A stretch of 64,000 nt of DNA from Halorientalis sp. IM1011. GTDB lineage: Archaea > Halobacteriota > Halobacteria > Halobacteriales > Haloarculaceae. Shown one piece after another: positions 1 to 7,545 of this stretch. Positions within the stretch are counted from its first letter, which is position 1, and each line of letters opens with the position of its first letter. The notes below the pieces were generated by a model. The model saw only the letters and a list, made by a program, of their open reading frames with translations. It was not told the DNA's origin and ran no database searches. Both the position numbers and the translations under genes were made by a program. The DNA lies in assembly GCF_001989615.1 (NCBI RefSeq), contig NZ_CP019067.1:992001-1056000 (forward strand). Direction: 5' to 3'.

Positions 1-213
1 AAGCAACTGAGTCTCGACCTCGTACCCGATCTCCATCGGTGCGACACGGACGAAGCAGCCGCAGTTACGCGACTGTGGAAACTCGCAGCGGATGGCCTCA
101 CGAACGATGGGGCCATTCTGGCCGCGCTCGATCTCGTCGATCAATACGAGATCGAGACCCATCGGGACAGGCTTACTGAATTGCTTACTGCCTTGGAGGC
201 TGCGGAGGAATAA
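1..213 (+). CDS. C-terminal fragment of unrecognised protein
   Basis: Frame 1 is open from the window edge to a TAA stop at 211-213 and gives 70 residues; the start lies outside the window. The end is acidic and helical (it finishes LTALEAAEE). Codon use is haloarchaeal, with G/C in most third positions, so it reads as a real gene. I recognise no family in this piece. It is followed by the zinc protein gene on the opposite strand, so the two are convergent. Confidence 0.6.
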   Translation, partial: KQLSLDLVPDLHRCDTDEAAAVTRLWKLAADGLTNDGAILAALDLVDQYEIETHRDRLTELLTALEAAEE

Positions 214-259
214 CTAACCCTGGAGAATTATAGAATTTATCTAAAAATTGTGCACGGGA

Positions 260-463
260 TTACCTGGGCTTCCCGACGTTCTGACAACGGGGACACTTCA
301 CCTTCGTGGAACTGAGAATACCACCACTATCAACCAAACCTCGTTCCTTCAAACATTGGTCATGGATGTACGCCCCGCAGTCTGCACATTTCTGCCCATT
401 CTTTCCTGAGACTTTTCCACCACACAGTTCACATTGACCGGTTTCGGAACTGAGTATGCCCAT
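260..463 (-). CDS. Small double zinc-finger protein (67 aa)
   Basis: Small cysteine-rich protein with four metal-binding knuckles: C11-x2-C14, C26-x2-C29, H34-x2-C37 and C57-x2-C60. That spacing suits a cross-braced treble-clef or RING/PHD-like fold binding two Zn ions. The block GILSS followed by CxxC occurs twice (residues 2-14 and 48-60), which suggests an internal duplication. There is no signal peptide or membrane segment, so it is probably a cytoplasmic nucleic-acid-binding or adaptor protein. It lies just outside the left end of the insertion sequence, whose insertion lies in its upstream region (67 bp from the start). The specific function is unknown. Confidence 0.7.
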   Translation of the reverse strand: MGILSSETGQCELCGGKVSGKNGQKCADCGAYIHDQCLKERGLVDSGGILSSTKVKCPRCQNVGKPR

Positions 464-529
464 TGGTGCCTAACACCACATAGAAAATAATCTATGGATG
501 GTCTAAAGAGTGCTATGACCACTCTGTAA

Positions 530-537
530 GGTCTATT
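530..537. repeat. Target-site duplication, left copy (GGTCTATT)
   Basis: GGTCTATT immediately precedes the left inverted repeat at 538 and is repeated exactly at 1476-1483 after the right inverted repeat. Eight-bp duplications are typical of the ISH1-type branch of IS5 elements. Confidence 0.95.
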
Positions 538-553
538 GGCTGTGGTGAATCGC
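538..553 (+). repeat. IS left terminal inverted repeat
   Basis: 16-bp inverted repeat matching the right end (1460-1475) at 14 of 16 bases; mismatches are at positions 4 and 5 from the tip. Confidence 0.9.
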
Positions 554-569
554 CAGACGTAGCGTAATT

Positions 570-1397
570 TCACTGTTTCACCGCCTGCGTGATGTTGTAA
601 ACCGCACACATCAGGACGAGTTCTCGGAATTCACCGTACCAAGTTCGCGCACGCACGGCGTCGCCGAGCGTGCGCTTGATCGTCGAGAAGACGGTTTCAC
701 ACATCGCTCGTTGACGGTATCGAGGCCCATCGATCCGCGCGTTGTGCGCGTGATCGATGGGCCGGAACTCACGATGCTTGATTAGCGGTCTTACGCCTTC
801 TTCGCGGAGTTTTTCGCGCAAATCCATCCAGTCATAGCCCTTGTCGGCAGCGAGGCTGGCAAGGTCGCCCGCGTTGCGGAGGGCGACCTGCCAGCCGAGC
901 TGTGTGTCGTGGCGTTTCTCAGTCGTACAGTGAACATCCAGAATTGCTTGAGTTTCTGTATCGACGAGAGCAGTTGTTTTGAGCGTTTGAACACGGTAAT
1001 TCGTCCGACGGCAGTAGTGCTTGCTCGCGTTTTCGCGGTCGAAGAACGTCGCGTCGATCGCGGCGTGACCGGATGGGTCGTGCAGCTGCGCCGAGAGGCG
1101 CAGCAGCACTCGCCAGAGTGCTGTCTTGATCCTATCAAACCACTTCACTAACGTCGAATGATGCGGGAGATCGGCCGCTTTGAGGTCGATCTCCCCGAGA
1201 ATATGTGGCATCTCACTCAGCAGATCCAACGCTTCTCGGTAGGACTTCTCCAAGTAAACCCGCAGACAATGCAGCGATACGACGGCATAATCGGCGAAGC
1301 CGCCACCCCCTTCGGGGGCGGCGACTTCGCCTCGCCCACCAACAGCATTTTTAGCTAACTGAACGACTTTGCTTGTGAAGCGGGAGATCTTAGACAT
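570..1397 (-). CDS. IS5-family DDE transposase (275 aa)
   Basis: Cut-and-paste transposase that recognises the inverted repeats of its own element. The DDE catalytic triad is visible as AIDATFF (first Asp), AADKGYD (second Asp) and CETVFS (Glu), the last followed by a basic KRTLG stretch as usual in this family. The length is normal for the haloarchaeal IS5 group and there is no frameshift or premature stop. The ATG at 1395-1397 gives the N-terminus MSKISRFTSKVVQLAKNAV, which is the form I remember for this transposase group. The early coding region contains a long GC-rich dyad (1294-1330) that could limit translation. Confidence 0.93.
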   Translation of the reverse strand: MSKISRFTSKVVQLAKNAVGGRGEVAAPEGGGGFADYAVVSLHCLRVYLEKSYREALDLLSEMPHILGEIDLKAADLPHHSTLVKWFDRIKTALWRVLLRLSAQLHDPSGHAAIDATFFDRENASKHYCRRTNYRVQTLKTTALVDTETQAILDVHCTTEKRHDTQLGWQVALRNAGDLASLAADKGYDWMDLREKLREEGVRPLIKHREFRPIDHAHNARIDGPRYRQRAMCETVFSTIKRTLGDAVRARTWYGEFRELVLMCAVYNITQAVKQ

Positions 1398-1459
1398 GAA
1401 TCATCGACGGTTTCCCGCTTCAACTTCCTAGTTCTAACGGTCGAATCCGACGCAGTCCT

Positions 1460-1475
1460 GCGATTCACCAGTGCC
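1460..1475 (-). repeat. IS right terminal inverted repeat
   Basis: Inverted partner of 538-553; its outer tip is at 1475, directly against the right target duplication. Confidence 0.9.
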
Positions 1476-1483
1476 GGTCTATT
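1476..1483. repeat. Target-site duplication, right copy (GGTCTATT)
   Basis: Exact copy of 530-537. Removing the IS and one copy restores a continuous AT-rich intergenic region between the zinc-finger gene and the TFB gene. Confidence 0.95.
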
Positions 1484-1834
1484 CAATATCTCGCTACAGG
1501 ACCCATTCTAGAACTCTATCTATCGATACGGAGCAAATTCAAACATTTATAATTCAGATACTTTTGGCGTACGAGATTCACACCCTCTATTCAGCATACC
1601 ATCTTTGACAGACACCAGGTATCTGTCTGAGGAGTCCCCTTATTCTGCCATACTGAGTGATTGTGGATTCAGGTTGACTCGGTTCCATAATACCATGGCT
1701 CCACCAATTCTCAGAATAGTCACCTCCAGTCCTAACCGTCTCGGGTACGTTCTCGATTGATTGCAGTCGCGTGGTGGTTTGTTTGTGGCCCCTGAGGGGT
1801 GCGGGGCCACACGCAGTGGTCGCGCTGATTCGAG
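1484..1834. other. AT-rich spacer upstream of the TFB gene
   Basis: No gene is convincing here. It contains AT-rich promoter-like DNA (around 1545-1562), a dyad CAGACA-N9-TGTCTG (1609-1629) that could be a protein-binding site, and the 9-bp-stem hairpin at 1784-1811 listed separately. The reverse-strand ORFs in this region look like shadows. Confidence 0.6.
1784..1811 (+). promoter_or_regulatory. 5' hairpin element, copy 1 (before TFB gene)
   Basis: Perfect 9-bp inverted repeat TGTGGCCCC (1784-1792) / GGGGCCACA (1803-1811) around a 10-nt loop containing GAGGGGT. It is preceded by GTT and followed by CGCAG. It ends 23 nt before the TFB start codon. A second hairpin with the same loop, flanks and distance to the start precedes the SWIM gene (3000-3020). 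It could be a cis-acting mRNA structure or an operator. Confidence 0.65.
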
Positions 1835-2767
1835 ATGGCAACGAGAGACATCTCCACGGACGGATTCGACGAGGAAACGACTGGCGAACTATCGACCACG
1901 GACTGTCCGGAGTGTCCCGGCACACTCGTCACGGACGGGGGCGAAACGCGCTGTGAATCCTGTGGGTTGGTGATCGAGGCGGCGCGCCTCGACCGGCGCG
2001 GACCTCGGGTGTTCGACGAGACAGATTCGAACCGCAAACGGACGGGGAGTCCACTGACGAACGCGCGCCATGATCGCGGACTGTCGACGTGCATCGGCCA
2101 GCGGCAGGACGGGAAGGGTAACGACCTGTCTTCACAGAAGCGACGCCAGCTCGCACGGCTGCGACGGGAACACACACGGGCGAAGTGGCGCTCGAAAGCC
2201 GAACGCAACCTCGGACACGGGTGTACGGAGATCGCCCGAATGGTCTCCGCGCTCGGGTTCGATCGAGGCCTTCGCGAACAGGCAGCGACCCTCTTCCGGA
2301 CGGCCCAGGACGCGGACCTCCTCAGGGGTCGGTCCATCGAGGCGATCGCTGCTGGCTGTGTGTATGCCGCCTGTCGGTGCTCCGAACACCCCTGTACTGT
2401 CGCCGAGGTTACTACCGTTGCTCGCGTTGCGGAGGATCGCATCCGGAACGCCTACCTGGTGCTGAACCGGGAACTCGATCTCCCGGTCCCCCCTCAGGAA
2501 CCAGTGGAGTTCATCCCGAAACTGGCCTCTGCGGTCGATGCTGCACCCGCAGTCGAACGGACCGCACGCGAACTGGCCACTCAGGCAGTCGAGACAGGGC
2601 TGGCGAGTGGACGGAATCCGGCCGGCTTTGCGGCGGCGTGCATCGAAGTCGCCGCGGCCGAGCACGGAACTGAAGTGCTGCAATTCGAGCTGGCTGCAGC
2701 TGCAGACGTCTGCCCGGTAACGGTCAGAACCCAGCGCGATGCGCTGCTCGCCGAGGAGTGGGTGTGA
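1835..2767 (+). CDS. tfb: Transcription initiation factor TFB (310 aa)
   Basis: Archaeal TFIIB homologue that bridges TBP-bound TATA/BRE DNA and RNA polymerase. It has an N-terminal zinc ribbon (C24, C27, C40, C43), then the B-finger segment (SPLTNARHDRGLST) and two cyclin-like repeats (about 110-205 and 210-305). The length is normal. It diverges from the second TFB (57389-58318), for example in the cysteine-rich first cyclin repeat (AACRCSEHPC). It sits in the accessory region next to an IS and opens a probable unit with the zinc-ribbon and SWIM genes, so it may be a mobile, specialised TFB directing alternative promoters. The ATG at 1835 follows the hairpin; the sequence shows no strong ribosome binding site. 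Confidence 0.93.
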   Translation: MATRDISTDGFDEETTGELSTTDCPECPGTLVTDGGETRCESCGLVIEAARLDRRGPRVFDETDSNRKRTGSPLTNARHDRGLSTCIGQRQDGKGNDLSSQKRRQLARLRREHTRAKWRSKAERNLGHGCTEIARMVSALGFDRGLREQAATLFRTAQDADLLRGRSIEAIAAGCVYAACRCSEHPCTVAEVTTVARVAEDRIRNAYLVLNRELDLPVPPQEPVEFIPKLASAVDAAPAVERTARELATQAVETGLASGRNPAGFAAACIEVAAAEHGTEVLQFELAAAADVCPVTVRTQRDALLAEEWV

Positions 2768-2772
2768 TCAGG

Positions 2773-2928
2773 ATGAGTCTCCGTGGATTCGTCACTAAGG
2801 TACTGCCGTGGACGGCTGGCCGCCAGACCATCCACGAGTGTCGACACTGTGGCACGGTCGTCGATCCGGAGACGGTGGTCTGTCCGACCTGCGACCGGCA
2901 GGCCATCGCTCGCTACGAACTCCCGTGA
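2773..2928 (+). CDS. 51-aa zinc-ribbon protein
   Basis: Short gene starting 5 bp after the TFB stop. ATG at 2773, TGA at 2926-2928. It has a basic, hydrophobic N-terminus and a zinc ribbon CRHC...CPTC (C23, C26, C37, C40). Tight linkage to tfb suggests co-transcription. Similar short zinc ribbons often act as nucleic-acid or protein adaptors. The function is unknown and the call rests on the motif, the codon use and the spacing. Confidence 0.65.
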   Translation: MSLRGFVTKVLPWTAGRQTIHECRHCGTVVDPETVVCPTCDRQAIARYELP

Positions 2929-2999
2929 TCGGCTGCCCTGTTCGGTGAGGGAGCTGTACCATCCCCGTACGGCCATCGCGGTCCTCCAACAGTTTGTGA

Positions 3000-3020
3000 T
3001 GCGCCCGAGGGGTGGGCGCA
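3000..3020 (+). promoter_or_regulatory. 5' hairpin element, copy 2 (before SWIM gene)
   Basis: Perfect 7-bp inverted repeat TGCGCCC (3000-3006) / GGGCGCA (3014-3020) with loop GAGGGGT. It is preceded by GTTTGTGA and followed by CACACGCGAG, and ends 22 nt before the SWIM start codon. Loop, flanks and distance match the hairpin before tfb although the stem bases differ. That compensatory change suggests conserved structure. Confidence 0.65.
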
Positions 3021-3042
3021 CACACGCGAGCGCCCGGATTGG

Positions 3043-3471
3043 ATGAATCCACTCGAACAACTGGAGTTCACGAGCCGTGTCGCAAAGCGTGCCCAATACG
3101 AAGCCTTCGAGTTCGAACTGACACCGGCGGGCGTCAGTGTTCGAAACTGTAGCCACGCGAACCCCGCGGACCACGAATACCTGGTCACGATTTCCGAGGG
3201 CCTTCCGACAGCCTGTACGTGCCCCGCTGATGCTCGGTTCGACGGTGCCTGCAAACATCGACTTGCGATCGCGATCCGTGAGCCACTCCTCGATGCAGCC
3301 CAGGCGCAGCAGATGGCAGCTGACGGTGGGACAGCCACCTCTCCATCGGACGATGAGACTGGTGTAACTGGTACCGACACGACCGACGATGCCTGTGACT
3401 GTTCGGATCTCCGCGACGATTTTCCCTGCTGGGAGTGTGTCCGTACCGGCCGTCGCTCGCTTCCAGACTAA
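3043..3471 (+). CDS. SWIM zinc-finger protein (142 aa)
   Basis: It contains a SWIM zinc finger, CTCPADARFDGACKH (about residues 58-72; pattern CxC-xn-CxH), a small DNA- or protein-binding module known from transposases, SNF2 helicases and MEK kinases. The finger is preceded by a beta-rich part and followed by an acidic, low-complexity linker and a second cysteine cluster (CDCSDLRDDFPCWEC). There is no signal peptide. Third gene of the tfb / zinc-ribbon / SWIM set. Stand-alone SWIM proteins of this size are common on haloarchaeal plasmids and islands; their role is not established. Confidence 0.85.
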   Translation: MNPLEQLEFTSRVAKRAQYEAFEFELTPAGVSVRNCSHANPADHEYLVTISEGLPTACTCPADARFDGACKHRLAIAIREPLLDAAQAQQMAADGGTATSPSDDETGVTGTDTTDDACDCSDLRDDFPCWECVRTGRRSLPD

Positions 3472-3642
3472 CGTAGCATTGCGGATAGGGCGTCATACCA
3501 CGGTTCTCATACCGATTCGTCGTCCCTCAATCCGACCAGTACAGAGCATGTATTTGTCGGTCGTGTCGGTTACGAAGAACTGGCCGCGGGTCGGATTTAG
3601 TGCAGGGTGTCAGTTGGGACACCGAATCCTCGGAGAACTATT

Positions 3643-4152
3643 TCAGCCATCGGCATCAGCAGAAATCGCGGTTGCGGCGTCCTTACAGGTATCGGGGTTT
3701 GTCGTGTACAGTACTGACACATCACCGGGACGGGACTGACTGACATCACCGATGTGGACGTTTAGACCGAGACACGAGGTGGTTTTGTCCTGGAAGTCGA
3801 ATTTTTCCCACTTCGAGACAGGTTGGCGATCCCGCCACGCATACAGGACGGACCCCTCAACCTCGGTCGGGAACCCCTCGAAGGAACCACTGCCAGCCGT
3901 TGCGACGTCCGTAGAATCGTCGACTTCTGGTTTGGCCGCCTCGACGTCCATCTCCGCCGAGTACACTGGTTCCCCTTCGTCGGTTATGAGTACCGAAACT
4001 GTGTGTGGCCGAAAGTCAAGATTCGTTACTCCAATTTCACCGAGCGTGGGGCTGGGTGCGGAATCTCTATCAAGAGCACCACACCCTGCGAGGCCAGCGA
4101 CGACCGCGCACCCGCTTAGTTGGAGGGCCTTCCGGCGGGTCACATGGACCAT
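3643..4152 (-). CDS. Tat-exported lipoprotein, unknown function (169 aa)
   Basis: The N-terminus has a twin-arginine motif (TRRKALQLS), a short hydrophobic stretch and a lipobox LAGC (Cys about residue 24). The protein should therefore be exported folded by Tat and lipid-anchored outside the cell. The mature part starts with a Ser/Pro linker and looks like a beta-sandwich with two cysteines near the end (CLGL, DTCKD). It stands alone, convergent with the SWIM gene and divergent from the secretion cluster, about 330 bp from the latter. The family is not recognised beyond the export signal. Confidence 0.8.
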   Translation of the reverse strand: MVHVTRRKALQLSGCAVVAGLAGCGALDRDSAPSPTLGEIGVTNLDFRPHTVSVLITDEGEPVYSAEMDVEAAKPEVDDSTDVATAGSGSFEGFPTEVEGSVLYAWRDRQPVSKWEKFDFQDKTTSCLGLNVHIGDVSQSRPGDVSVLYTTNPDTCKDAATAISADADG

Positions 4153-4479
4153 ATCCCAGATAACGACGGGAACGTGTTGAAAAGTATGGGTTTTCGGCTA
4201 TAACACTCGACAAGTTACCGTAATACATACGCAGTTACACTGAGCAGGTTATTCCCTCCCAGAAACCTCGAAAATCAATTTCCTCGGGAACTGTTCTATG
4301 ATAGACTGTTGTCGATGCTGCTTGAGGCGTGCTATCCCTTGTCATGACAACTAAAACCAGTATTTGGGTATTAGTTTACAGAAAGAGTTAGATTTATTTT
4401 TAGTAACTATAACGCATTGAATACAGCCGCCGACTCCCGGTTCCCTCGAACGCATTCCGGTGGCTAGACGGAGGTACCT
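4153..4479. other. AT-rich promoter region of the secretion cluster
   Basis: No gene seen. AT-rich stretch around 4374-4412 (with TTTATTTTTAG) is a good candidate promoter for the rightward cluster. A Shine-Dalgarno-type GGAGGT at 4470-4475 lies 4 nt before the ATG at 4480, so the first message is leadered. The left side serves the divergent lipoprotein gene. Confidence 0.55.
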
Positions 4480-4899
4480 ATGCTAACCGACACCCTCCCC
4501 TCGGTTCCGACCGACACGGACACAGAAGCACCGTTCGTCGAACGTCTTGGACTGACACCACGGTCGATCGGCCTTTCGGTCGTCCTCGTTAGCCTAATCG
4601 CAGTCGACCCGGCGCTCGCTCAAAGCGTCGGGTCCGATTTCTGTGAGACCAACATGGCCGAGACGGTCCGCAACATTTTCACGGTTATCCAGTTCGGCGG
4701 CCCGCTCGTCGGTGGCACGCTCTTTCTCGGCGCGACCGTTGCGACGCCGGCGGTGCGACGCGCCGATCTGAAGAAGGAACTCAAGGAACTCCGGACGCAG
4801 GGCCTGGTCTGGGGCGTTATCGTCGCACCGCTTGCAACTGCGATCCTCCAGTTCATCCTGAACAACGTCGTAGCGGGTGGATCAAGTTGCGGGTTCTGA
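4480..4899 (+). CDS. VirB2/TrbC-like pilin candidate (139 aa)
   Basis: It has a hydrophobic N-terminal segment (about 30-45) ending in a signal-peptidase-like ALAQS site, then two membrane segments (about 65-88 and 107-131) separated by a short charged loop (RRADLKKELKEL). This two-helix hairpin after a cleavable signal is the VirB2/TrbC conjugative pilin layout. C55 and C137 could form a disulfide outside the cell. GGAGGT at 4470 decides the start. It is the first gene of the 4480-11907 cluster and overlaps the next gene. VirB2 identity is inferred from topology and context. Confidence 0.55.
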   Translation: MLTDTLPSVPTDTDTEAPFVERLGLTPRSIGLSVVLVSLIAVDPALAQSVGSDFCETNMAETVRNIFTVIQFGGPLVGGTLFLGATVATPAVRRADLKKELKELRTQGLVWGVIVAPLATAILQFILNNVVAGGSSCGF

Positions 4900-6656
4900 C
4901 ACACCTGCACAAACGAACGCTCCAGACTGGTCTCGCAATGATACTACTGGCAGCCGCTGGGGCCGGGGTCGCGACATCGACACCCGTCGACGGGGCGCCT
5001 GGTCCGCAGAGTCCCATCGATCGCACAGCCGAAAACGGATCGATCCCGAACGAGAAAGCCTACGGTATCGATGCCGATACGTTCGCTGCGCTGTGGTCCG
5101 GCGATCGCGACGACTTCACGCCGGTGAATGGCTCGAATGGATCGACGTCGACGGCTGGGATGATCGAACTGGCGAGTGGGACGGATATCCCGTTCGACAC
5201 TCCACCCCAAGCCGTCGAACAGTGGAACACGGGGAACTCCGAGGAGTTTCCGACGACGAACGATTCGACGGTCGTCTATCCACCGAACGCGACGCTTCGG
5301 AGTGGCGAGTATATCAAGAATGCAACGGTGAGTGCCTTCAGCGTTCAGCCATCGACACGTGCGCTGATCTCACCGGACAGACAGCCACTCTACGTCCCCA
5401 AAGCAGGCACCGTTCAGGGCGTCGTCGATTACCGGGTCGACGTTCCAAACGAGAGCGAGTCCCTACCGTACGTCAGCTGGTCGGTGCAGAGTTCCACCAT
5501 CGAGACCGTCAAATTACGGGTTAACGGCCGCGAGCAATCGAGTACCGCCCGGACGCAGACACCGACGCTCGAGTACCAGGAGTCGTCGATCGCCTTCGGC
5601 GACTCGGTAACGTTCAGGCTCACTGCCAAAGTGTCTGCGTCCGTCGAACAGCGAATCAGGCGGTGTGTCGCTCGCAACAAGAACGGAACCTGTACGAAAC
5701 GAATCACTGTCTCGGTCACACACAACGAGACTCTCAAGGTAAATGACACCGTCAACGCGGTCGGATACGATCTCGGCGTGTCCGGGTTCCAGGGAGCGTA
5801 CCCAAATGGTGATCTCGGGCTGGTCGTCTACAAGAACCAGCCGTGGCTCGGGTACACCCTCCCGGACGGTGACGTACATGGCGTCTGGCGGTTCTATTCG
5901 GCCCGTGACACGGGCTGGGATACGCTCGTTCGACGAACGAAGACCAACACCGATAGCATCGAGTCACCGGTCCATCCGCTGCAGGTCCATGCGTACCCGA
6001 TCGAGACCGGTCCAACAGCAACCCGTGAGACTGCTACGATCCTCTCGGTGTACGGGACCGAAACGAACCCACCAACGCTTCCTGATCCGGTCAACCTCGA
6101 CGTACTGACCGAGCCGTACACCGCGAGCTATGGAATTGCCTCTCGGATAGAGACGTCCGATCACAACGTCTCGAACATAACTGTACACGGTCTGGTACGG
6201 GGCGAGAAGGCCACACTCGATCCCGAGTTCTTCAGCCCGGTTTCAATCCGCGAGAGCAATCTGACGATCGAGGTACTGAACCGGAGTGAGCAGTTGCTTC
6301 GGGTCAAGGCGGTCCTGCGTGATTCACGGACCGGGGAGCCGATCAATACGACCGGCCGGGATGGGTACGTCGTTCTGAATGGGCGACGAGTCAACACCTC
6401 CACGAACGGGACTGTCATCGAGACAGTTCCCCGGGAAGACGGAAGCGTTTCGGCGCGGTTCGTTCCCGGTCACTGGTGGAAGCAGGATCCAAGCTACGTT
6501 CCAGCTTCCGACGTGGCGTACGCACGGGGAACGATACTGCAGATTCTACTGACGTTGTATCGGATAGCCGTTCCAGTGGGCCTGTTCCTGCTGGGAGTGT
6601 ACCTGATCGACCGAATCACGGGCTGGCGCATGTGGCCACCCTGGAGAGGGATGTAA
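4887..6656 (+). CDS. Membrane-anchored extracellular protein of secretion cluster (589 aa)
   Basis: Large exported protein with an N-terminal signal-type helix (LQTGLAMILLAAAGAGVA), a long acidic, Asn/Thr/Ser-rich extracellular domain with many N-x-S/T sequons, and one C-terminal membrane helix (about 553-577) followed by a short basic tail. A TTG at 4887 overlaps the previous gene by 13 nt; an in-frame ATG at 4938 would still keep the hydrophobic core. The pair CVARNKNGTC may form a disulfide. It probably acts as the surface-exposed or S-layer-spanning part of the machine, or in mating contact. No known domain is recognised. Confidence 0.7.
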   Translation: MRVLTHLHKRTLQTGLAMILLAAAGAGVATSTPVDGAPGPQSPIDRTAENGSIPNEKAYGIDADTFAALWSGDRDDFTPVNGSNGSTSTAGMIELASGTDIPFDTPPQAVEQWNTGNSEEFPTTNDSTVVYPPNATLRSGEYIKNATVSAFSVQPSTRALISPDRQPLYVPKAGTVQGVVDYRVDVPNESESLPYVSWSVQSSTIETVKLRVNGREQSSTARTQTPTLEYQESSIAFGDSVTFRLTAKVSASVEQRIRRCVARNKNGTCTKRITVSVTHNETLKVNDTVNAVGYDLGVSGFQGAYPNGDLGLVVYKNQPWLGYTLPDGDVHGVWRFYSARDTGWDTLVRRTKTNTDSIESPVHPLQVHAYPIETGPTATRETATILSVYGTETNPPTLPDPVNLDVLTEPYTASYGIASRIETSDHNVSNITVHGLVRGEKATLDPEFFSPVSIRESNLTIEVLNRSEQLLRVKAVLRDSRTGEPINTTGRDGYVVLNGRRVNTSTNGTVIETVPREDGSVSARFVPGHWWKQDPSYVPASDVAYARGTILQILLTLYRIAVPVGLFLLGVYLIDRITGWRMWPPWRGM

Positions 6657-6657
6657 C

Positions 6658-7545
6658 ATGGATCAATCAGACGATCGACGATACACAGCAGCGAAGTACG
6701 TCTCACGACGCACAGCACTACGAGCTAGTGGCATCGCCGTCGCAACGATGTTGGCCGGGTGTAGCCAATCGGACGCCCAGGAGACACCGGACACGACACA
6801 GAGTCCCGACCAGGGGAGCGATCTCATCGACGACATCCGCTTCGATGCGCAAGATCTGGTCGTCGAGCTGACGGCCGGTCACGATGTCTCGACGGTGAAT
6901 CTTATCGCCCCGGATGGGACTCTGTATGCCGAGGAATCCGTGTCTTCTGACGTATCTACACTCCATATCAAAATCATCGAAGTTGATCCTGGACTTGGGC
7001 GGTATCAGCACTACACACCGGGTGAATACGAATTACACCTAGACCACGGAAATAGCTCTGAGAACGTCCCAATCAAACTCTCACCAGACATTCAGATAAG
7101 TAGCATAGAACAGGCCCAATCTAAGGATAGAAGCAATTTAGGTCAGATTGAAGTCACTGTGGAGAATACGGGCACTGCCCCAACTTGGGTTCATGATATC
7201 TCTTTCTCCGATTCACCAAACTTTGCTGCGGATGGTGATATCAAAGAGAATCCCGGGATAATCCCCTTTGGATCAGATTCAATTGAGGAACTAATCGTCC
7301 CCCCAAAGAGTACCCAGACATATACCAGTCCAACTGCCCCACTGGTCTTTCAAGAAACTGCTCGTTCTGGTTGTGAAGGTACATCCGTTGAATTCACTGT
7401 CAAAATCGGCATCGCAACTCAGGATGTGATTTCGCAACAACTGATCGCAACTCCTAGCGGGGAACAGATTAGACGGAGCCTCTCTGATGAATTCACCTGT
7501 ACAGCGGCTGAAATACAACAAGCAGGTCCATCAGGGGGTGATTAG
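6658..7545 (+). CDS. Tat lipoprotein of secretion cluster (295 aa)
   Basis: A twin-arginine signal (SRRTALRASG) and lipobox LAGC (Cys about residue 35) predict Tat export and lipid anchoring. A D/T/Q-rich linker follows, then beta-rich domains resembling haloarchaeal immunoglobulin-like surface modules (VTVENTGTAPTW). The start is 1 bp after the previous stop, so it is operonic. Base composition changes inside the gene: the first 300 nt are GC-rich, the rest (about 6955-7545) is AT-rich. This suggests recombination or domain swapping within the element. It could be the lipoprotein part of the envelope channel, by analogy with VirB7, though far larger. Confidence 0.7.
   Translation: MDQSDDRRYTAAKYVSRRTALRASGIAVATMLAGCSQSDAQETPDTTQSPDQGSDLIDDIRFDAQDLVVELTAGHDVSTVNLIAPDGTLYAEESVSSDVSTLHIKIIEVDPGLGRYQHYTPGEYELHLDHGNSSENVPIKLSPDIQISSIEQAQSKDRSNLGQIEVTVENTGTAPTWVHDISFSDSPNFAADGDIKENPGIIPFGSDSIEELIVPPKSTQTYTSPTAPLVFQETARSGCEGTSVEFTVKIGIATQDVISQQLIATPSGEQIRRSLSDEFTCTAAEIQQAGPSGGD

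Larger units (their letters stand above)
538..1475 (-). mobile_element. Intact IS5-family insertion sequence, 938 bp
   Basis: The element carries one transposase gene (570-1397) and is bounded by 16-bp terminal inverted repeats. The left end reads GGCTGTGGTGAATCGC (538-553); the complement of 1475-1460 reads GGCACTGGTGAATCGC, so 14 of 16 positions match. Identical 8-bp direct repeats flank it. The perfect duplication and undisrupted transposase indicate a recent, probably still active insertion. It lies between the zinc-finger gene and the TFB gene, in their upstream regions, so it may affect expression of either. Confidence 0.93.
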
